Positions 31,518 through 40,917 of a DNA stretch of 47,553 nucleotides are shown here, one piece after another. The first letter of the stretch is position 1. Every line of letters starts with the position of its first letter. The notes beneath the pieces were generated by a model. It was not told the origin of the DNA. It saw only the letters and a list, made by a program, of their open reading frames with translations, and searched no databases. A program made the position numbers and the translations under genes. The stretch lies in NCBI GenBank assembly GCA_050944455.1, contig JBMNRC010000022.1, forward strand, positions 1 to 47,553, given 5' to 3'. The stretch is from Anthropogastromicrobium sp050944455. Its GTDB lineage: Bacteria; Bacillota; Clostridia; Lachnospirales; Lachnospiraceae.

Positions 31518-33863
31518 ATGATTAACTATACCAAAGGCACAGGCGAACTCACGGACTGGCTCATCGAGGAAACCGTTTTCAATGAAGAGACGCTCGGGAA
31601 ATGCGAAGCCATTTTCTGCCAGGGCAACGGGTATCTCGGAGTCCGGAACGCGCTGGAGGAAAGCTATCTGGGCGAGACCAGGGACCTGCTGGTCAACGGT
31701 ACTTTCAACAAAGCGGGTGAGAATGAGGTCACGGAACTCCCGAACCTTCCGGATATCACCGCGATGGAGATCCGGATCGACGGGGAGCGGTACGCGCTTG
31801 ACCGCGGCACCGTGAGGGAATATTCGCGCGTGATGAACCTCAAAAACGGCGAAGTGACCCGCCATACGGTGTGGAGGAGCCGGAACGGGGCGGAAGTGAC
31901 CACGGATTTCAGGCGGGTCGTTTCCCTCCCCAGAATCCATGTGATCGCGGCGCAGGCTGTCCTTTCGGCTGACCGGGACGTGACCGTGTCCATTGAAAGC
32001 GGCATCAACGGCCGCATGACCAATACCGGTTCCCAGCACTGCGAGGAGGGAACCTGCCGGATGTATGACGGCAGATGCCTGGAGATGGTCGGCGGGACCA
32101 ATCAGTCGCGCGTCGCCTACGCGATTCACACCCAGCACAATTTCTTCCTGGATGGGGAGCCTGTTTCCCCTGAAGCTTTTCCGGTGATCGACCGGCGGAA
32201 AATCACCGCCCGGTATCAGATCCGGCTTCCGGCCGGCTCAAAACTCACGGTGGAAAAGATCTCCTGCGTGCATACCGGGAGAGACCTGGTTTACGACGGA
32301 CTTTCCGCGGAGGAGACGCTGAAGCGCCTGAAAACGGACAGCAAGGCCGAGAGCCTGGCAGCGGCGGAACTGGGATATGAAAAGATCGCGGCGGAGAGCG
32401 CCGAGGCCTGGAAAAATTTCTGGGACAGGGAAGATGTGAAGATCGGGTCGGAAAACCCGTTCGACCAGCTGGCCGTGCGCTTCGCCCTGTATCACCTGAA
32501 CATCATGCAGAACAAGGACGACAGCCGCGAGGGAATCGGCGCGAAGGGCCTGACGGGAGAAGGATACAAGGGCCATTCCTTCTGGGACACGGAGATTTTC
32601 ATTTTCCCGTTCTTCCTGATGACAGATCCGTCGAGAGCCCGCACGCTGCTGGAATACCGCTACAAGAACCTGTACGGAGCCAGAAAGAAGGCCGCGGAGC
32701 ATAAGCTGCAGGGCGCGATGTACCCCTGGGAATCCGCGTGGATCGACGACGGCGAGGTAACCCCGCTGTGGGGCGCTGCGGATATCGTGACCGGCGAGAG
32801 CATGCCGATCCTCACCGGCTTTCTGGAGATCCATATCAGCGCGGATATCGCGTACGCGGTGGATGAATATTACCGCGTGACGGGCGATGAGGATTTCATG
32901 GACCGGTACGGCGACGAGATGATCCTGGATACCGCGCGCTTCTGGCTTTCCCGGATGACGTGGAATGATCAGAAAAACCGGTATGAAATCCTGGATGTGA
33001 TCGGGCCTGACGAATACAAGGAGCACATAAACAACAATGCCTACACCAACTATATGGCGGCTCACAATATTCATCTGGCGGAGGAAGTCCTGAAGAAGAT
33101 CAAAAAGGATAAGCCTGAAGTGTATTCCCGCCTGCGCGGCCCGCTTCAGCTGGACCAGATGGAAAAAGACCTGCCGAAGGCCCGCAGGCTGTACCTTCCG
33201 CAGCCGAACGAGGATGGCATTATCCCGCAGTTTGACGGATATCTGGACCTCAAGTCGATCGACCTGACGAAATACAAGGAGAGTTCCGTTGTCGGAACGA
33301 TCTACAACGACTACAACAATAAACAGATCAATACGTTCCAGGTGTCAAAACAGGGAGACACCGTGGTGCTGCTGGAGCTTCTCGGAGATCAGATGGATCC
33401 GGAAATCCGCAGAAAGAACTTTGTTTACTATGAAGCCCGCACCCTACATGATTCCTCGCTGAGCAAGTCTACGCACTGTGTTCTCGCGGCGGATCTCGGG
33501 ATGGACGACATGGCCTATAAGTTCTACGAAGGAGCGGCTGCGGTCGATCTCGGCCAGCAGATGAAATCTTCCGATATGGGAGTGCACACGGCGGCCATGG
33601 GCGGCATCTGGCAGGCCGCGGTTTACGGCTTCGGCGGGCTCCGCCCGGAGAAGGATTCGGTGCGCGTCAGCCCGAGGCTTCCGAAACAGTGGAAAACACT
33701 GTCTTATCCGGCGGTGATCGGAGGCGCGCGGGTGACGGTGAACGCGGATCACGAAAAGGTCCGGATCACCTGCTCCGCGGATTCCGCGAAACCGGCAAGG
33801 CTCACCGTCTACGGCAGCGCGGAAGTGATTGAGCCGGGCGAAACCAAAGAGTTTGCCGTATGA
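31518..33863 (+). CDS. GH65 glycoside phosphorylase (alpha-glucoside), paralogue 1
   Basis: The 781-residue enzyme belongs to GH65, whose phosphorylases split alpha-glucosides with inversion to give beta-glucose-1-phosphate. It has an N-terminal super-beta-sandwich (1-270), a helical linker and an (alpha/alpha)6 barrel (310-700). The general acid is Glu499 in IGPDEY. HSFWDTE (353-359) lines the glucose subsite and HDSSLS (644-649) is the phosphate-binding loop. These phosphorylase motifs, with PgmB in the operon, argue against a hydrolase. GACAGGAGGA precedes ATG 31518. A WIDDGEVTPL insert near residue 408 distinguishes it from paralogue 2. Maltose, kojibiose, nigerose, trehalose or glucosylglycerol-type specificity cannot be assigned by eye. 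Confidence 0.92.
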   Translation: MINYTKGTGELTDWLIEETVFNEETLGKCEAIFCQGNGYLGVRNALEESYLGETRDLLVNGTFNKAGENEVTELPNLPDITAMEIRIDGERYALDRGTVREYSRVMNLKNGEVTRHTVWRSRNGAEVTTDFRRVVSLPRIHVIAAQAVLSADRDVTVSIESGINGRMTNTGSQHCEEGTCRMYDGRCLEMVGGTNQSRVAYAIHTQHNFFLDGEPVSPEAFPVIDRRKITARYQIRLPAGSKLTVEKISCVHTGRDLVYDGLSAEETLKRLKTDSKAESLAAAELGYEKIAAESAEAWKNFWDREDVKIGSENPFDQLAVRFALYHLNIMQNKDDSREGIGAKGLTGEGYKGHSFWDTEIFIFPFFLMTDPSRARTLLEYRYKNLYGARKKAAEHKLQGAMYPWESAWIDDGEVTPLWGAADIVTGESMPILTGFLEIHISADIAYAVDEYYRVTGDEDFMDRYGDEMILDTARFWLSRMTWNDQKNRYEILDVIGPDEYKEHINNNAYTNYMAAHNIHLAEEVLKKIKKDKPEVYSRLRGPLQLDQMEKDLPKARRLYLPQPNEDGIIPQFDGYLDLKSIDLTKYKESSVVGTIYNDYNNKQINTFQVSKQGDTVVLLELLGDQMDPEIRRKNFVYYEARTLHDSSLSKSTHCVLAADLGMDDMAYKFYEGAAAVDLGQQMKSSDMGVHTAAMGGIWQAAVYGFGGLRPEKDSVRVSPRLPKQWKTLSYPAVIGGARVTVNADHEKVRITCSADSAKPARLTVYGSAEVIEPGETKEFAV

Positions 33864-33900
33864 GTTCCAGCCTGGAGACTGACAGTGACAGCCGGAAGCA

Positions 33901-33940
33901 GGCCCGCAGACCGGGAGGTCCGGGCCGCTCCGGCCTTTTT
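33901..33940 (+). terminator. Weak GC-rich hairpin with T-run between the GH65 genes
   Basis: GGCCCG (33901-33906) can pair with CGGGCC (33921-33926). A competing GGCC/GGCC stem ends directly before TTTTT (33936-33940). It may partly attenuate transcription into the second GH65 gene. Confidence 0.4.
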
Positions 33941-34070
33941 CATGGCTGCGCGCGGCGGTGCGGGAAGAGGGACGCCAGACCCTTCTGCCCGATTTTTGTA
34001 ATGAAGGAAAAACGGGCGGCCCGGCTGACTGCCGGGCTGTCTGTACACTGACTATTTTGCGGGATGATTC

Positions 34071-36473
34071 ATGATGAAAAGAATCTATGAGAAAACAGTG
34101 ACCTCCGATCCGGAGGAGATGCTTCTGGCGGAGACAATTTTCCATAACGCGAACGGCTATCTCGGGGTGCGTTTCTGCCCGGAGGAGGGCGTGCCGGACG
34201 GGCAGAGCACGATCCGCGGAATGTACATCAACGGCTTTTACGACATCACGGAGATGAAGCAGGCGGAGCCCCTGCACGGACTGATCGAGGAAAAGCAGAC
34301 GATGCTGAATATCTCGGACACGCAGGGAATACGGCTTTTCGTCGATGGTGAGAAAGTATCGCTGGCCGGACGTCCCGGCAGCGAAATCTGCCGGCTGGAC
34401 ATGGACCGCGGGACGACAGGCCGGGATTTTACCTGGACATCCCCCGACACCGGCAAGGAAATCCGGATCCGCACATTGCGTCTGGCTTCGTATGAAATGC
34501 CGGAACTGTTTGTGCTCCGGTATGAATTCACGCCGATCAATTTTTCCGGCCTGATCCGGGTGGAGTCGGAACAGATCGGGGAAGTGCGGAATTTCAGCGA
34601 TCCGTCCGACCCCCGTGTGGCCGGATCCAGTGTGCAGTACCTGACGGCGGAGGCGCCGAAGATCGAAGACGGCCTGTCCCTGATCACGGCGCACACCTCC
34701 CGATCCGGGCTGTCCGTCTGCACCGGCGTTTCCGAGAGACTGGCGGCGGCGCAGACTGCGGCGGGGACTGCGGGAGCGCCTGCGGATACTGCCGGAGAAA
34801 ACGCGGAAATCCCTGACAGGGTCGGCGAAATCTCCGGAACCGTCACGGTCATGGCGAATCCGGAAAAAGCAGCGGCAATCCCCGGTGAGTGCGCTGTGCA
34901 TGGGACTTCTGTGGTTCGGACGTATACCGTGCGGGCCGGTCAAAATCAGAGTTTCGTGCTGGAAAAGGCCGCCTTCCTCTCGGATTCGCTGCGCCATCCG
35001 GATCCCGCGGCGCGGGTCAGATCCTGCTTCGATGAGTTCCGGAAAAACGGCTCAGGTTATTATTTCCGGAGGCAGGAGGAACGCCTTGCGCGGTTCTGGC
35101 AGGATTCGGAGCTGACTATCGAGGGGGATGACGACACCGCCCTCGCCGTCACCTACAACATGTATCAGCTGATCCAGTCGGTATCCCGGGACACCTTCGG
35201 CAATATCGCGGCGAAAGGGCTGAGCGGAGAGGGATACGAAGGCCACTATTTCTGGGATACGGAGATGTACATGCAGCCGTTCTTCATCCTCACCGCGCCG
35301 AACCTCGCGGCAAACCTGATCCGGTTCCGCTACCGGATTCTGCCGCAGGCCAGGATCAACGCGCGGGAGATGGGACATCAGCGGGGAGCGCTGTACCCCT
35401 GGCGGACCATCATGGGGAAGGAATGCTCCGGCTACTTCCCGTCCGGCACGGCAGCCTACCATATCAACGGCGACATTGCCTATTCGGTTGTCCAGTATTA
35501 TCTGGCGACCGGAGACAGGCAGCTGCTGGAGGATTGCGGGGAGGAAATCCTGGTCGAGACAGCGAGGCTGTGGCTGGACACCGGCGTGTACGTCGGGGAC
35601 AGTTTCCAGATCCAGGATGTGACCGGGCCGGACGAATATACCTGCCTGGTGGACAACAATTACTACACGAACGTCGTCGCCCAGTACAACCTGCAGTGGG
35701 CGGTGAAAGGCCTTGCGGAACTGGCGCCGGAAGCCGCGCGCAGACTGCGGGAAAAGCTGAACCTGACCGACGGCGAGCTGAAGGAGATGGAGCGCGCCGC
35801 GGAGCACATGTACCTTCCGTACGACGAAAAACTGGGGATCCACCCGCAGGACGATTCGTTTCTGAAGAAGAAGTACTGGGACGCGTCCACCATTCCGGAG
35901 GAGGACAGGCCGCTGCTTCTCCACTATCATCCGCTTTATCTGTACCGGCATCAGATCTGCAAGCAGGCGGACACGGTGCTGGCCCACTTCATCCGGGAGG
36001 AGGTTACCGATCCCGATAAAATGAAGCGCTCGTACGAATACTATGAGAAGGTCACAACGCACGATTCCTCCCTGTCCACCTGCATTTTCAGCATCATGGC
36101 GGCCAGGCTCGGAGATCTTGGGAAAGCGCGGGCGTATCTCGGCGATTCCGCGCGGCTTGATCTGTTCAACACCCATAAGAACACGAAAGACGGGATTCAC
36201 ACAGCCAACATGGGCGGCACAACCATGGCTATCATCTACGGTTTCGGCGGGCTCCGGCTGTCGGCGGAGCGCGGCCTTGTGCTGAGACCGAGGATTCCGG
36301 AAGGGTGGAAGAGCTATTCCTTCCGCTTCCTGTACCGGGGAAGAAAAATCAGGGTGAGCGTCACGCAGGAGAAAGCCGTGATCAGCCTTCTCTCAGGCGA
36401 TCCTGTTGAACTGACTGTAAATGACCGCAGGGAAATTCTGAAAAATGATCTGACCGCGGAATCCGCGGGGTAA
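34071..36473 (+). CDS. GH65 glycoside phosphorylase, paralogue 2
   Basis: The 800-residue enzyme is a second, clearly divergent GH65 phosphorylase. The general acid is Glu522 in TGPDEY; HYFWDTE (392-398) and HDSSLS mark the glucose and phosphate sites. The GKECSGYFPSGTAAYHIN segment (449-466) resembles the trehalose/kojibiose/nigerose phosphorylase branch more than maltose phosphorylase. The N-terminal sandwich carries an Ala/Gly-rich insert (about 224-247) that is probably a disordered loop. The start is ATG 34071 or 34074; the ribosome binding site is weak (GGGATG). Two non-identical GH65 enzymes in one operon imply two linkages, or sequential attack on one branched or mixed-linkage glucoside. 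PgmB follows 19 bases later. Confidence 0.9.
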   Translation: MMKRIYEKTVTSDPEEMLLAETIFHNANGYLGVRFCPEEGVPDGQSTIRGMYINGFYDITEMKQAEPLHGLIEEKQTMLNISDTQGIRLFVDGEKVSLAGRPGSEICRLDMDRGTTGRDFTWTSPDTGKEIRIRTLRLASYEMPELFVLRYEFTPINFSGLIRVESEQIGEVRNFSDPSDPRVAGSSVQYLTAEAPKIEDGLSLITAHTSRSGLSVCTGVSERLAAAQTAAGTAGAPADTAGENAEIPDRVGEISGTVTVMANPEKAAAIPGECAVHGTSVVRTYTVRAGQNQSFVLEKAAFLSDSLRHPDPAARVRSCFDEFRKNGSGYYFRRQEERLARFWQDSELTIEGDDDTALAVTYNMYQLIQSVSRDTFGNIAAKGLSGEGYEGHYFWDTEMYMQPFFILTAPNLAANLIRFRYRILPQARINAREMGHQRGALYPWRTIMGKECSGYFPSGTAAYHINGDIAYSVVQYYLATGDRQLLEDCGEEILVETARLWLDTGVYVGDSFQIQDVTGPDEYTCLVDNNYYTNVVAQYNLQWAVKGLAELAPEAARRLREKLNLTDGELKEMERAAEHMYLPYDEKLGIHPQDDSFLKKKYWDASTIPEEDRPLLLHYHPLYLYRHQICKQADTVLAHFIREEVTDPDKMKRSYEYYEKVTTHDSSLSTCIFSIMAARLGDLGKARAYLGDSARLDLFNTHKNTKDGIHTANMGGTTMAIIYGFGGLRLSAERGLVLRPRIPEGWKSYSFRFLYRGRKIRVSVTQEKAVISLLSGDPVELTVNDRREILKNDLTAESAG

Positions 36474-36492
36474 TGAAGGGAGCAAACAAGAA

Positions 36493-37137
36493 ATGATTCA
36501 GGGACTGATTTTTGATCTTGACGGGGTTCTGGTAGACACCGCGAAATATCATTATCTCGCGTGGAAAAAAATCGCGGATGAGCTTGGGATTCCGTTCACG
36601 CTTAAGGATAATGAGCGGCTGAAGGGCGTGAGCAGGGTAAAATCCTTCCAGATTATCCTGGAAATCGGGAACAGAACCATGCCGCCGGAAGAACAGGAAC
36701 AATGGTGTACAAAGAAGAATAATCTTTACCGGGAGTATATCTCACACCTGACCAAAGACGAGATCCTGCCGGGCGCCGAGGAGTTCCTGCGCGAAGCCCG
36801 GAAGCGGGGATACAAAACCGCGCTTGGCTCCGCCAGCAAGAACGCGGGAATGATTCTGGACAGACTGGAGATTTCGGACCTGTTTGACGCGCTGATTGAC
36901 GGAACAAAGGTCAGCAGGGCAAAGCCCGACCCGGAAGTTTTTCTGCTTGGAGTCCAGGAACTGGGGCTGAAGCCGGAGCAGTGCGTTGTCTTTGAGGACG
37001 CCGCGGCCGGCATTGCCGCCGCGCACAACGGCGGCATGAAGGCCGTCGGCATCGGAACCCGGGAGAACCTGCCGGAGGCGGACCTGATTTACCCGGCGGT
37101 GGGGCAGTGCTCTTTCGATGATATCAGCAGGCTGTAA
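36493..37137 (+). CDS. pgmB: Beta-phosphoglucomutase
   Basis: The 214-residue HAD-family phosphomutase converts beta-glucose-1-phosphate to glucose-6-phosphate through a phospho-aspartate. Asp8 (nucleophile) and Asp10 lie in FDLDGVLVDT. The cap domain (about 16-85) has the LKGVSR substrate loop, GSASKN is motif 2, and VFEDAAAGI is motif 4 binding Mg2+. It is the expected last step after inverting GH65 phosphorylases, which yield the beta anomer. It lies 19 bases after the second GH65 gene, preceded by AAGGGAG. A small CTCCC/GGGAG hairpin follows its stop; the next gene is convergent. This is the strongest functional anchor of the operon. Confidence 0.95.
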   Translation: MIQGLIFDLDGVLVDTAKYHYLAWKKIADELGIPFTLKDNERLKGVSRVKSFQIILEIGNRTMPPEEQEQWCTKKNNLYREYISHLTKDEILPGAEEFLREARKRGYKTALGSASKNAGMILDRLEISDLFDALIDGTKVSRAKPDPEVFLLGVQELGLKPEQCVVFEDAAAGIAAAHNGGMKAVGIGTRENLPEADLIYPAVGQCSFDDISRL

Positions 37138-37244
37138 GAGTTCCAGTTCCCCCTGCCTCCCAGCGGGAGCAGTCAGACCCGATTGCCGCCGCGGGTAAAC
37201 GCCGCCGCAGCCGCCTGCCCCACCGGCGCGGAAGGTTGGTTCAG

Positions 37245-38183
37245 TTACGGCCGATAATCGTCCCGGATAAACGGCGCCTCGATCTTTGTCTCCGTCAGGA
37301 TCCCGTATTTGCGCGGGTGGCGGTAGGCATTGCCCTGGACCTCGTGCTCCCGATACTTTCTCAGCAGGGAGACATCCAGATCGGCCACATAGATTCCCTC
37401 ATCGCTGCCTGCCTGAAGAATGCAGGTGTCGCGGGAATCGCTCTCGCCCGGCAGAAAGGCGACTCCGTCGAATACGGTGGAATTCCCGTTGCAGTCGGGC
37501 ACGTCTTTCGGGTAGTTGCAGGTCGCGACTGCGGTCATGTTTTCGTAGGCTCTCCCTCGCAGCTGGGAGAGCCTGTTGATTTCCATGGGGCAGGCGTTTG
37601 GCACGAGGATCAGTTCGGCTCCCTTGAGCATCAGAATCCTGGCGCTCTCCGGGAACTCGCGGTCATAACAGATCATCGCGCCGGTTCTGACGATCCCGCA
37701 GGATGCGGTGTCGAGACCGGTCACAGTAAAATCGTCCCCCGGCGTCAGGTTCCGCTCATCGCCGAAATCGCAGGTATGCACTTTGGCGTACACAAACTGA
37801 AGACGGCCGAACCGGTCGAACAGCGCGACGGAATTCCGGGGATCCGTCCGCTGATTTTCCTTCCCCTGCCCGCTGTCTTCCTGAGAATTTCCGGATGACG
37901 CGGGCCCGATTTTTTCCAGAAAAGTAATTCCGATAGCCATCTCCAGCTCACGGGCGAGTCTGCCGAACGCGTTCACAAACTCCCCGTCGGCGGGGACGGC
38001 TTCTTTTTTCCATTCTTCCGCAGGACGGCTGATTCCGTAGCCGATGCTCCACATTTCCGGGAACAGCGCGATCTCCGCGCCCATTTTCTTTGCCTTTCTG
38101 CAGGCGCTGATTCCCTTCTCCAGGTTTGCGCGGAGATTTCCGCAGGGCGCCAGCTGGAGAAGCGCGATCTTCAGAATGCTCAT
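37245..38183 (-). CDS. Carbon-nitrogen hydrolase (nitrilase superfamily)
   Basis: The 312-residue protein has the Glu-Lys-Cys triad of the nitrilase superfamily: Glu43 (FPEMW), Lys134 (YAKVHTC) and Cys172 (MICYDREFPE). Such enzymes hydrolyse amides, carbamoyl compounds or omega-amides; the layout resembles N-carbamoylputrescine amidase-like and general CN hydrolases. A polar insert (about 94-116, rich in Ser/Gln/Glu) lies between the Glu and Lys motifs. AGGAGG precedes the start on the minus strand. It is convergent with pgmB and divergent from the GH3 gene, with no visible metabolic link to either, so its substrate is unknown. Confidence 0.82.
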   Translation of the reverse strand: MSILKIALLQLAPCGNLRANLEKGISACRKAKKMGAEIALFPEMWSIGYGISRPAEEWKKEAVPADGEFVNAFGRLARELEMAIGITFLEKIGPASSGNSQEDSGQGKENQRTDPRNSVALFDRFGRLQFVYAKVHTCDFGDERNLTPGDDFTVTGLDTASCGIVRTGAMICYDREFPESARILMLKGAELILVPNACPMEINRLSQLRGRAYENMTAVATCNYPKDVPDCNGNSTVFDGVAFLPGESDSRDTCILQAGSDEGIYVADLDVSLLRKYREHEVQGNAYRHPRKYGILTETKIEAPFIRDDYRP

Positions 38184-38253
38184 GGCATTTCCTCCTGATT
38201 GACAGATGATTGAGACTGAGTCGATATTTCACTGCATTATTCCGGCGCGTCCG

Positions 38254-38340
38254 GCGCCTGTCAGCAGGCGTGCGGGAAGCGGGCCGGGGACGTACACGCC
38301 CTGCTTGTTCTTGCGCCTGTCAGCAGGCATGCGGGAAGCG
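38254..38340. repeat. 28-bp direct repeat pair
   Basis: A 28-base element containing GCGCCTGTCAGCAGGC and GCGGGAAGCG occurs at 38254-38281 and 38313-38340 with a single G/A difference. GCCTGTCAGCAGGC is itself a small inverted repeat able to form a hairpin. It lies in the divergent gap between the CN hydrolase and GH3 genes. Confidence 0.75.
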
Positions 38341-38466
38341 AAGGTTTGCGCTAATCCCGCGCTGACACCAGTTTACCATGAAATACGCGCAGTCTGAGGA
38401 AATAATGGTGATCAGCGATAATGATTTTTGCGGACTTTTCCGGTGAAAAAATAATCGGATGTCCGG

Positions 38467-38495
38467 TTGTTTGGATAAAGCGGAGCCGGTATAAT
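38467..38495 (+). promoter_or_regulatory. Promoter of the GH3 gene
   Basis: TTGTTT (38467-38472) and TATAAT (38490-38495) are spaced by 17 bases. No LacI-type CAAAAACGTTTTTG operator is present, so this unit is outside the upstream regulon. The 374-base gap otherwise holds only the 28-bp repeat pair. Confidence 0.65.
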
Positions 38496-38557
38496 AGACT
38501 TAATAAACGGTGTGGGAATTCCGCGCCATATTGCGAAACGACGGAGAAAGGAAGGCC

Positions 38558-40804
38558 ATGAACCTCATGGCCGCAGAGGGTAAAATGAAAAAGGAAGATC
38601 TGTTGGAGCTGCTTTCAGACATGACGCTGGAGGAGAAAATCGGCCAGATGGTCCAGATCTCCGGACAGCTGTTCGGTTCCCGGGACGCGCTGATTACCGG
38701 CCCGGCGGGAAACTTTCAGATTTCCGACAGCAAGAAAAAACTGGTCGGCTCCGTGCTCGGCGTAAAGAGCGCAGCGAAGATCAAAGAGATGCAGGACCGG
38801 GCGATGCGGGATCAGCCGCATCATATTCCGATGATGTTCATGCTGGATGTGATCAACGGATTCCAGACGGTTTTCCCGATTGACCTGGCGCTCGGATGCA
38901 GCTTTGACCCGGACATGATGGAGCGCACCTGCGCGGTGGCGGCGGATGAGGCTTCGGCAGCCGGCGTCCAGCTGACTTTCGCTCCGATGGCGGATCTGGT
39001 GAGGGACGCGAGATGGGGCCGCGTGATGGAATCGACCGGGGAGGATCCGTACCTGAATTCCCTCATGGCCGCCGCGCAGGTGAGAGGATTCCAGGGAGGC
39101 GATAAAACCGTCATTCCCCGCGGAAAAATCGCTTCCTGCGTGAAGCACTTCGCCGGATACGGGGCGCCGGAGGGCGGCCGGGAGTATGAAAACGTGGAAC
39201 TTTCGGAGCGCACTTTCCGCAATGATTACCTTGCCGGATACAAAGCGGCTGTCGACGCCGGATGCCGGATGGTGATGACGTCGTTCAACACGCTGAACCG
39301 CGTTCCGTCCTCCGCGAACGCGCATCTGCTGCGGGACATCCTGAGGGGAGAACTCGGCTTCAAGGGCGTCGTTATCTCGGATTACGCGGCTGTGGAGGAA
39401 CTGATTCCGCACGGGATCGCCGCGGACCGCAGGGAAGCCGCGAAACTGGCTGTGCTGGCCGGGGTCGACATCGAGATGATGTCCGGCTGCTATCTGGAAT
39501 CCCTTGCGGATCTGGTGAGAAACGGGGAAGTTTCCGAAAAGATGATTGATGAAGCGGTACTCCGCATCCTGTCGCTCAAGAATGAGCTGGGGCTGTTTGA
39601 GAATCCCTGCAGGGACGCGGACGAGGCAGCGGAGAACGAGAAGATTCTCTGCGCGGCCCATCGGGCGGAGGCGGCGAAAGATATTCCCGAAACCTTTGTC
39701 CTCCTGAAGAACGAAGGGAAGATGCTTCCGCTTTCCAGGAAGGATCACCGCAAAATCCTGTTTGCCGGCCCGTATCTGGACAATCACCTGCTGTGCGGAT
39801 CCTGGTCGTTCCCGAACGATGTGGAGGGAATACCGACCATCGGGTCGAAACTTCGGGAATATCTGGGCAGTGATCCGGACGTCTCCTACGCCAGAGGCTG
39901 CGGCGTTGTTCCCGATGGAACCCAGCTCAAGGGGAATACGCTCAAAGACCTTACGCCGGAAGAAAATGAGGCGGCAATCGAAGAAACCTGCCGCCTGGCG
40001 GAGGATGCCGACCAGGTGGTGCTGTTCCTGGGAGAGCACGTTTACCAGACCGGCGAGGCGGGAAGCAGGACGGTTCTGCGGCTGCCTGAGCCGCAGAGAG
40101 AACTTCTCCGCCGGGTTTCCGCTGTCAATAAACAGACCGCGGCAGTTCTGATTACCGGAAGGCCGCTGGTGCTTTCAGAAGCGGAGCAGGCCGCGGACGC
40201 GATTCTGATTGCCTGGAGGCCGGGAACCGAAGGCGCGCAGGCTCTGGTGAAAGTGCTGTTCGGAGAGGAAGAGCCTTCGGGCCGTCTTTCCATGAGTTTC
40301 CCGGTGACGGAAGGACAGGTGCCGGTGTATTACAGCCGGTTCCAGGGCGGGAGGCCGAGGTACAGAAAGACGGATTCCACTTCCTTCCGCCTGGGCTATA
40401 TCGACGTCGACTACCGCCCGGAGTTTTCTTTCGGGGCGGGCGAGGGCTATACCAGCTTTGAGTATTCCCCGGTTGTCCTGGATTCGGACCGCATGGATGC
40501 CGATGGAAGCATTGAGGCTTCAGCAACGCTCAGGAATACAGGAAGCCGGACCGGCACCGAAGTGGTGCAGATGTATCTGAGAGACCTTACCGGGAGTGTC
40601 GTGAGACCGGTGAAAGAACTGAAGGGATTCCGCCGGGTGTCCCTGAAACCCGGTGAGGCGCAGAAGATTTCCTTTAAGATCGAAGAGCCGATGCTGCGCT
40701 TTATCCGCGCGGATATGACCTGCGGCAGCGAACCCGGAAAATTCCGTGTTTTCATCGGCCATGACAGCACGACGGAAAATTCTGCGGAATTTACTCTGTC
40801 CTGA
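38558..40804 (+). CDS. GH3 beta-glycosidase (beta-glucosidase-like)
   Basis: The 748-residue enzyme has the GH3 order: TIM barrel (1-350), alpha/beta sandwich (about 375-600) and a fibronectin III-like domain (about 640-748). The nucleophile is Asp275 in VVISDYAAVEE. VKHFAGYGAPEGGREY is the substrate-binding KHF-type motif. The family cleaves beta-glucosides, beta-xylosides and related sugars; the domain set favours a beta-glucosidase. It is cytoplasmic, with no signal peptide. ATG 38558 follows AAAGGAAGG; ATG 38585 (Met10) is an alternative. A GH31 gene follows after 177 bases of repeat-containing spacer, so the pair may work on mixed alpha/beta-linked glycosides. Confidence 0.9.
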   Translation: MNLMAAEGKMKKEDLLELLSDMTLEEKIGQMVQISGQLFGSRDALITGPAGNFQISDSKKKLVGSVLGVKSAAKIKEMQDRAMRDQPHHIPMMFMLDVINGFQTVFPIDLALGCSFDPDMMERTCAVAADEASAAGVQLTFAPMADLVRDARWGRVMESTGEDPYLNSLMAAAQVRGFQGGDKTVIPRGKIASCVKHFAGYGAPEGGREYENVELSERTFRNDYLAGYKAAVDAGCRMVMTSFNTLNRVPSSANAHLLRDILRGELGFKGVVISDYAAVEELIPHGIAADRREAAKLAVLAGVDIEMMSGCYLESLADLVRNGEVSEKMIDEAVLRILSLKNELGLFENPCRDADEAAENEKILCAAHRAEAAKDIPETFVLLKNEGKMLPLSRKDHRKILFAGPYLDNHLLCGSWSFPNDVEGIPTIGSKLREYLGSDPDVSYARGCGVVPDGTQLKGNTLKDLTPEENEAAIEETCRLAEDADQVVLFLGEHVYQTGEAGSRTVLRLPEPQRELLRRVSAVNKQTAAVLITGRPLVLSEAEQAADAILIAWRPGTEGAQALVKVLFGEEEPSGRLSMSFPVTEGQVPVYYSRFQGGRPRYRKTDSTSFRLGYIDVDYRPEFSFGAGEGYTSFEYSPVVLDSDRMDADGSIEASATLRNTGSRTGTEVVQMYLRDLTGSVVRPVKELKGFRRVSLKPGEAQKISFKIEEPMLRFIRADMTCGSEPGKFRVFIGHDSTTENSAEFTLS

Positions 40805-40816
40805 GGTGCAGGGTCC

Positions 40817-40917
40817 GGCACGAAATATGCCTGTACTGTCCTGAACGGAAAAACTGGCACGAAATGTGCCTGTACTGTCCTGAACGGAAAAACTGGCACG
40901 AAATGTATCTGTTCTGT
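40817..40917. repeat. 39-bp tandem repeat, about 2.6 copies, each with an inverted repeat
   Basis: Units begin at 40817, 40856 and 40895. Copies 1 and 2 differ by one base; copy 3 is partial. Each starts with GGCAC-GAAAT-GTGCC or a close variant, a 5-bp inverted repeat. A further degenerate CACGAAATGCATG follows at about 40918. The array fills the spacer between the GH3 and GH31 genes. Confidence 0.85.
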
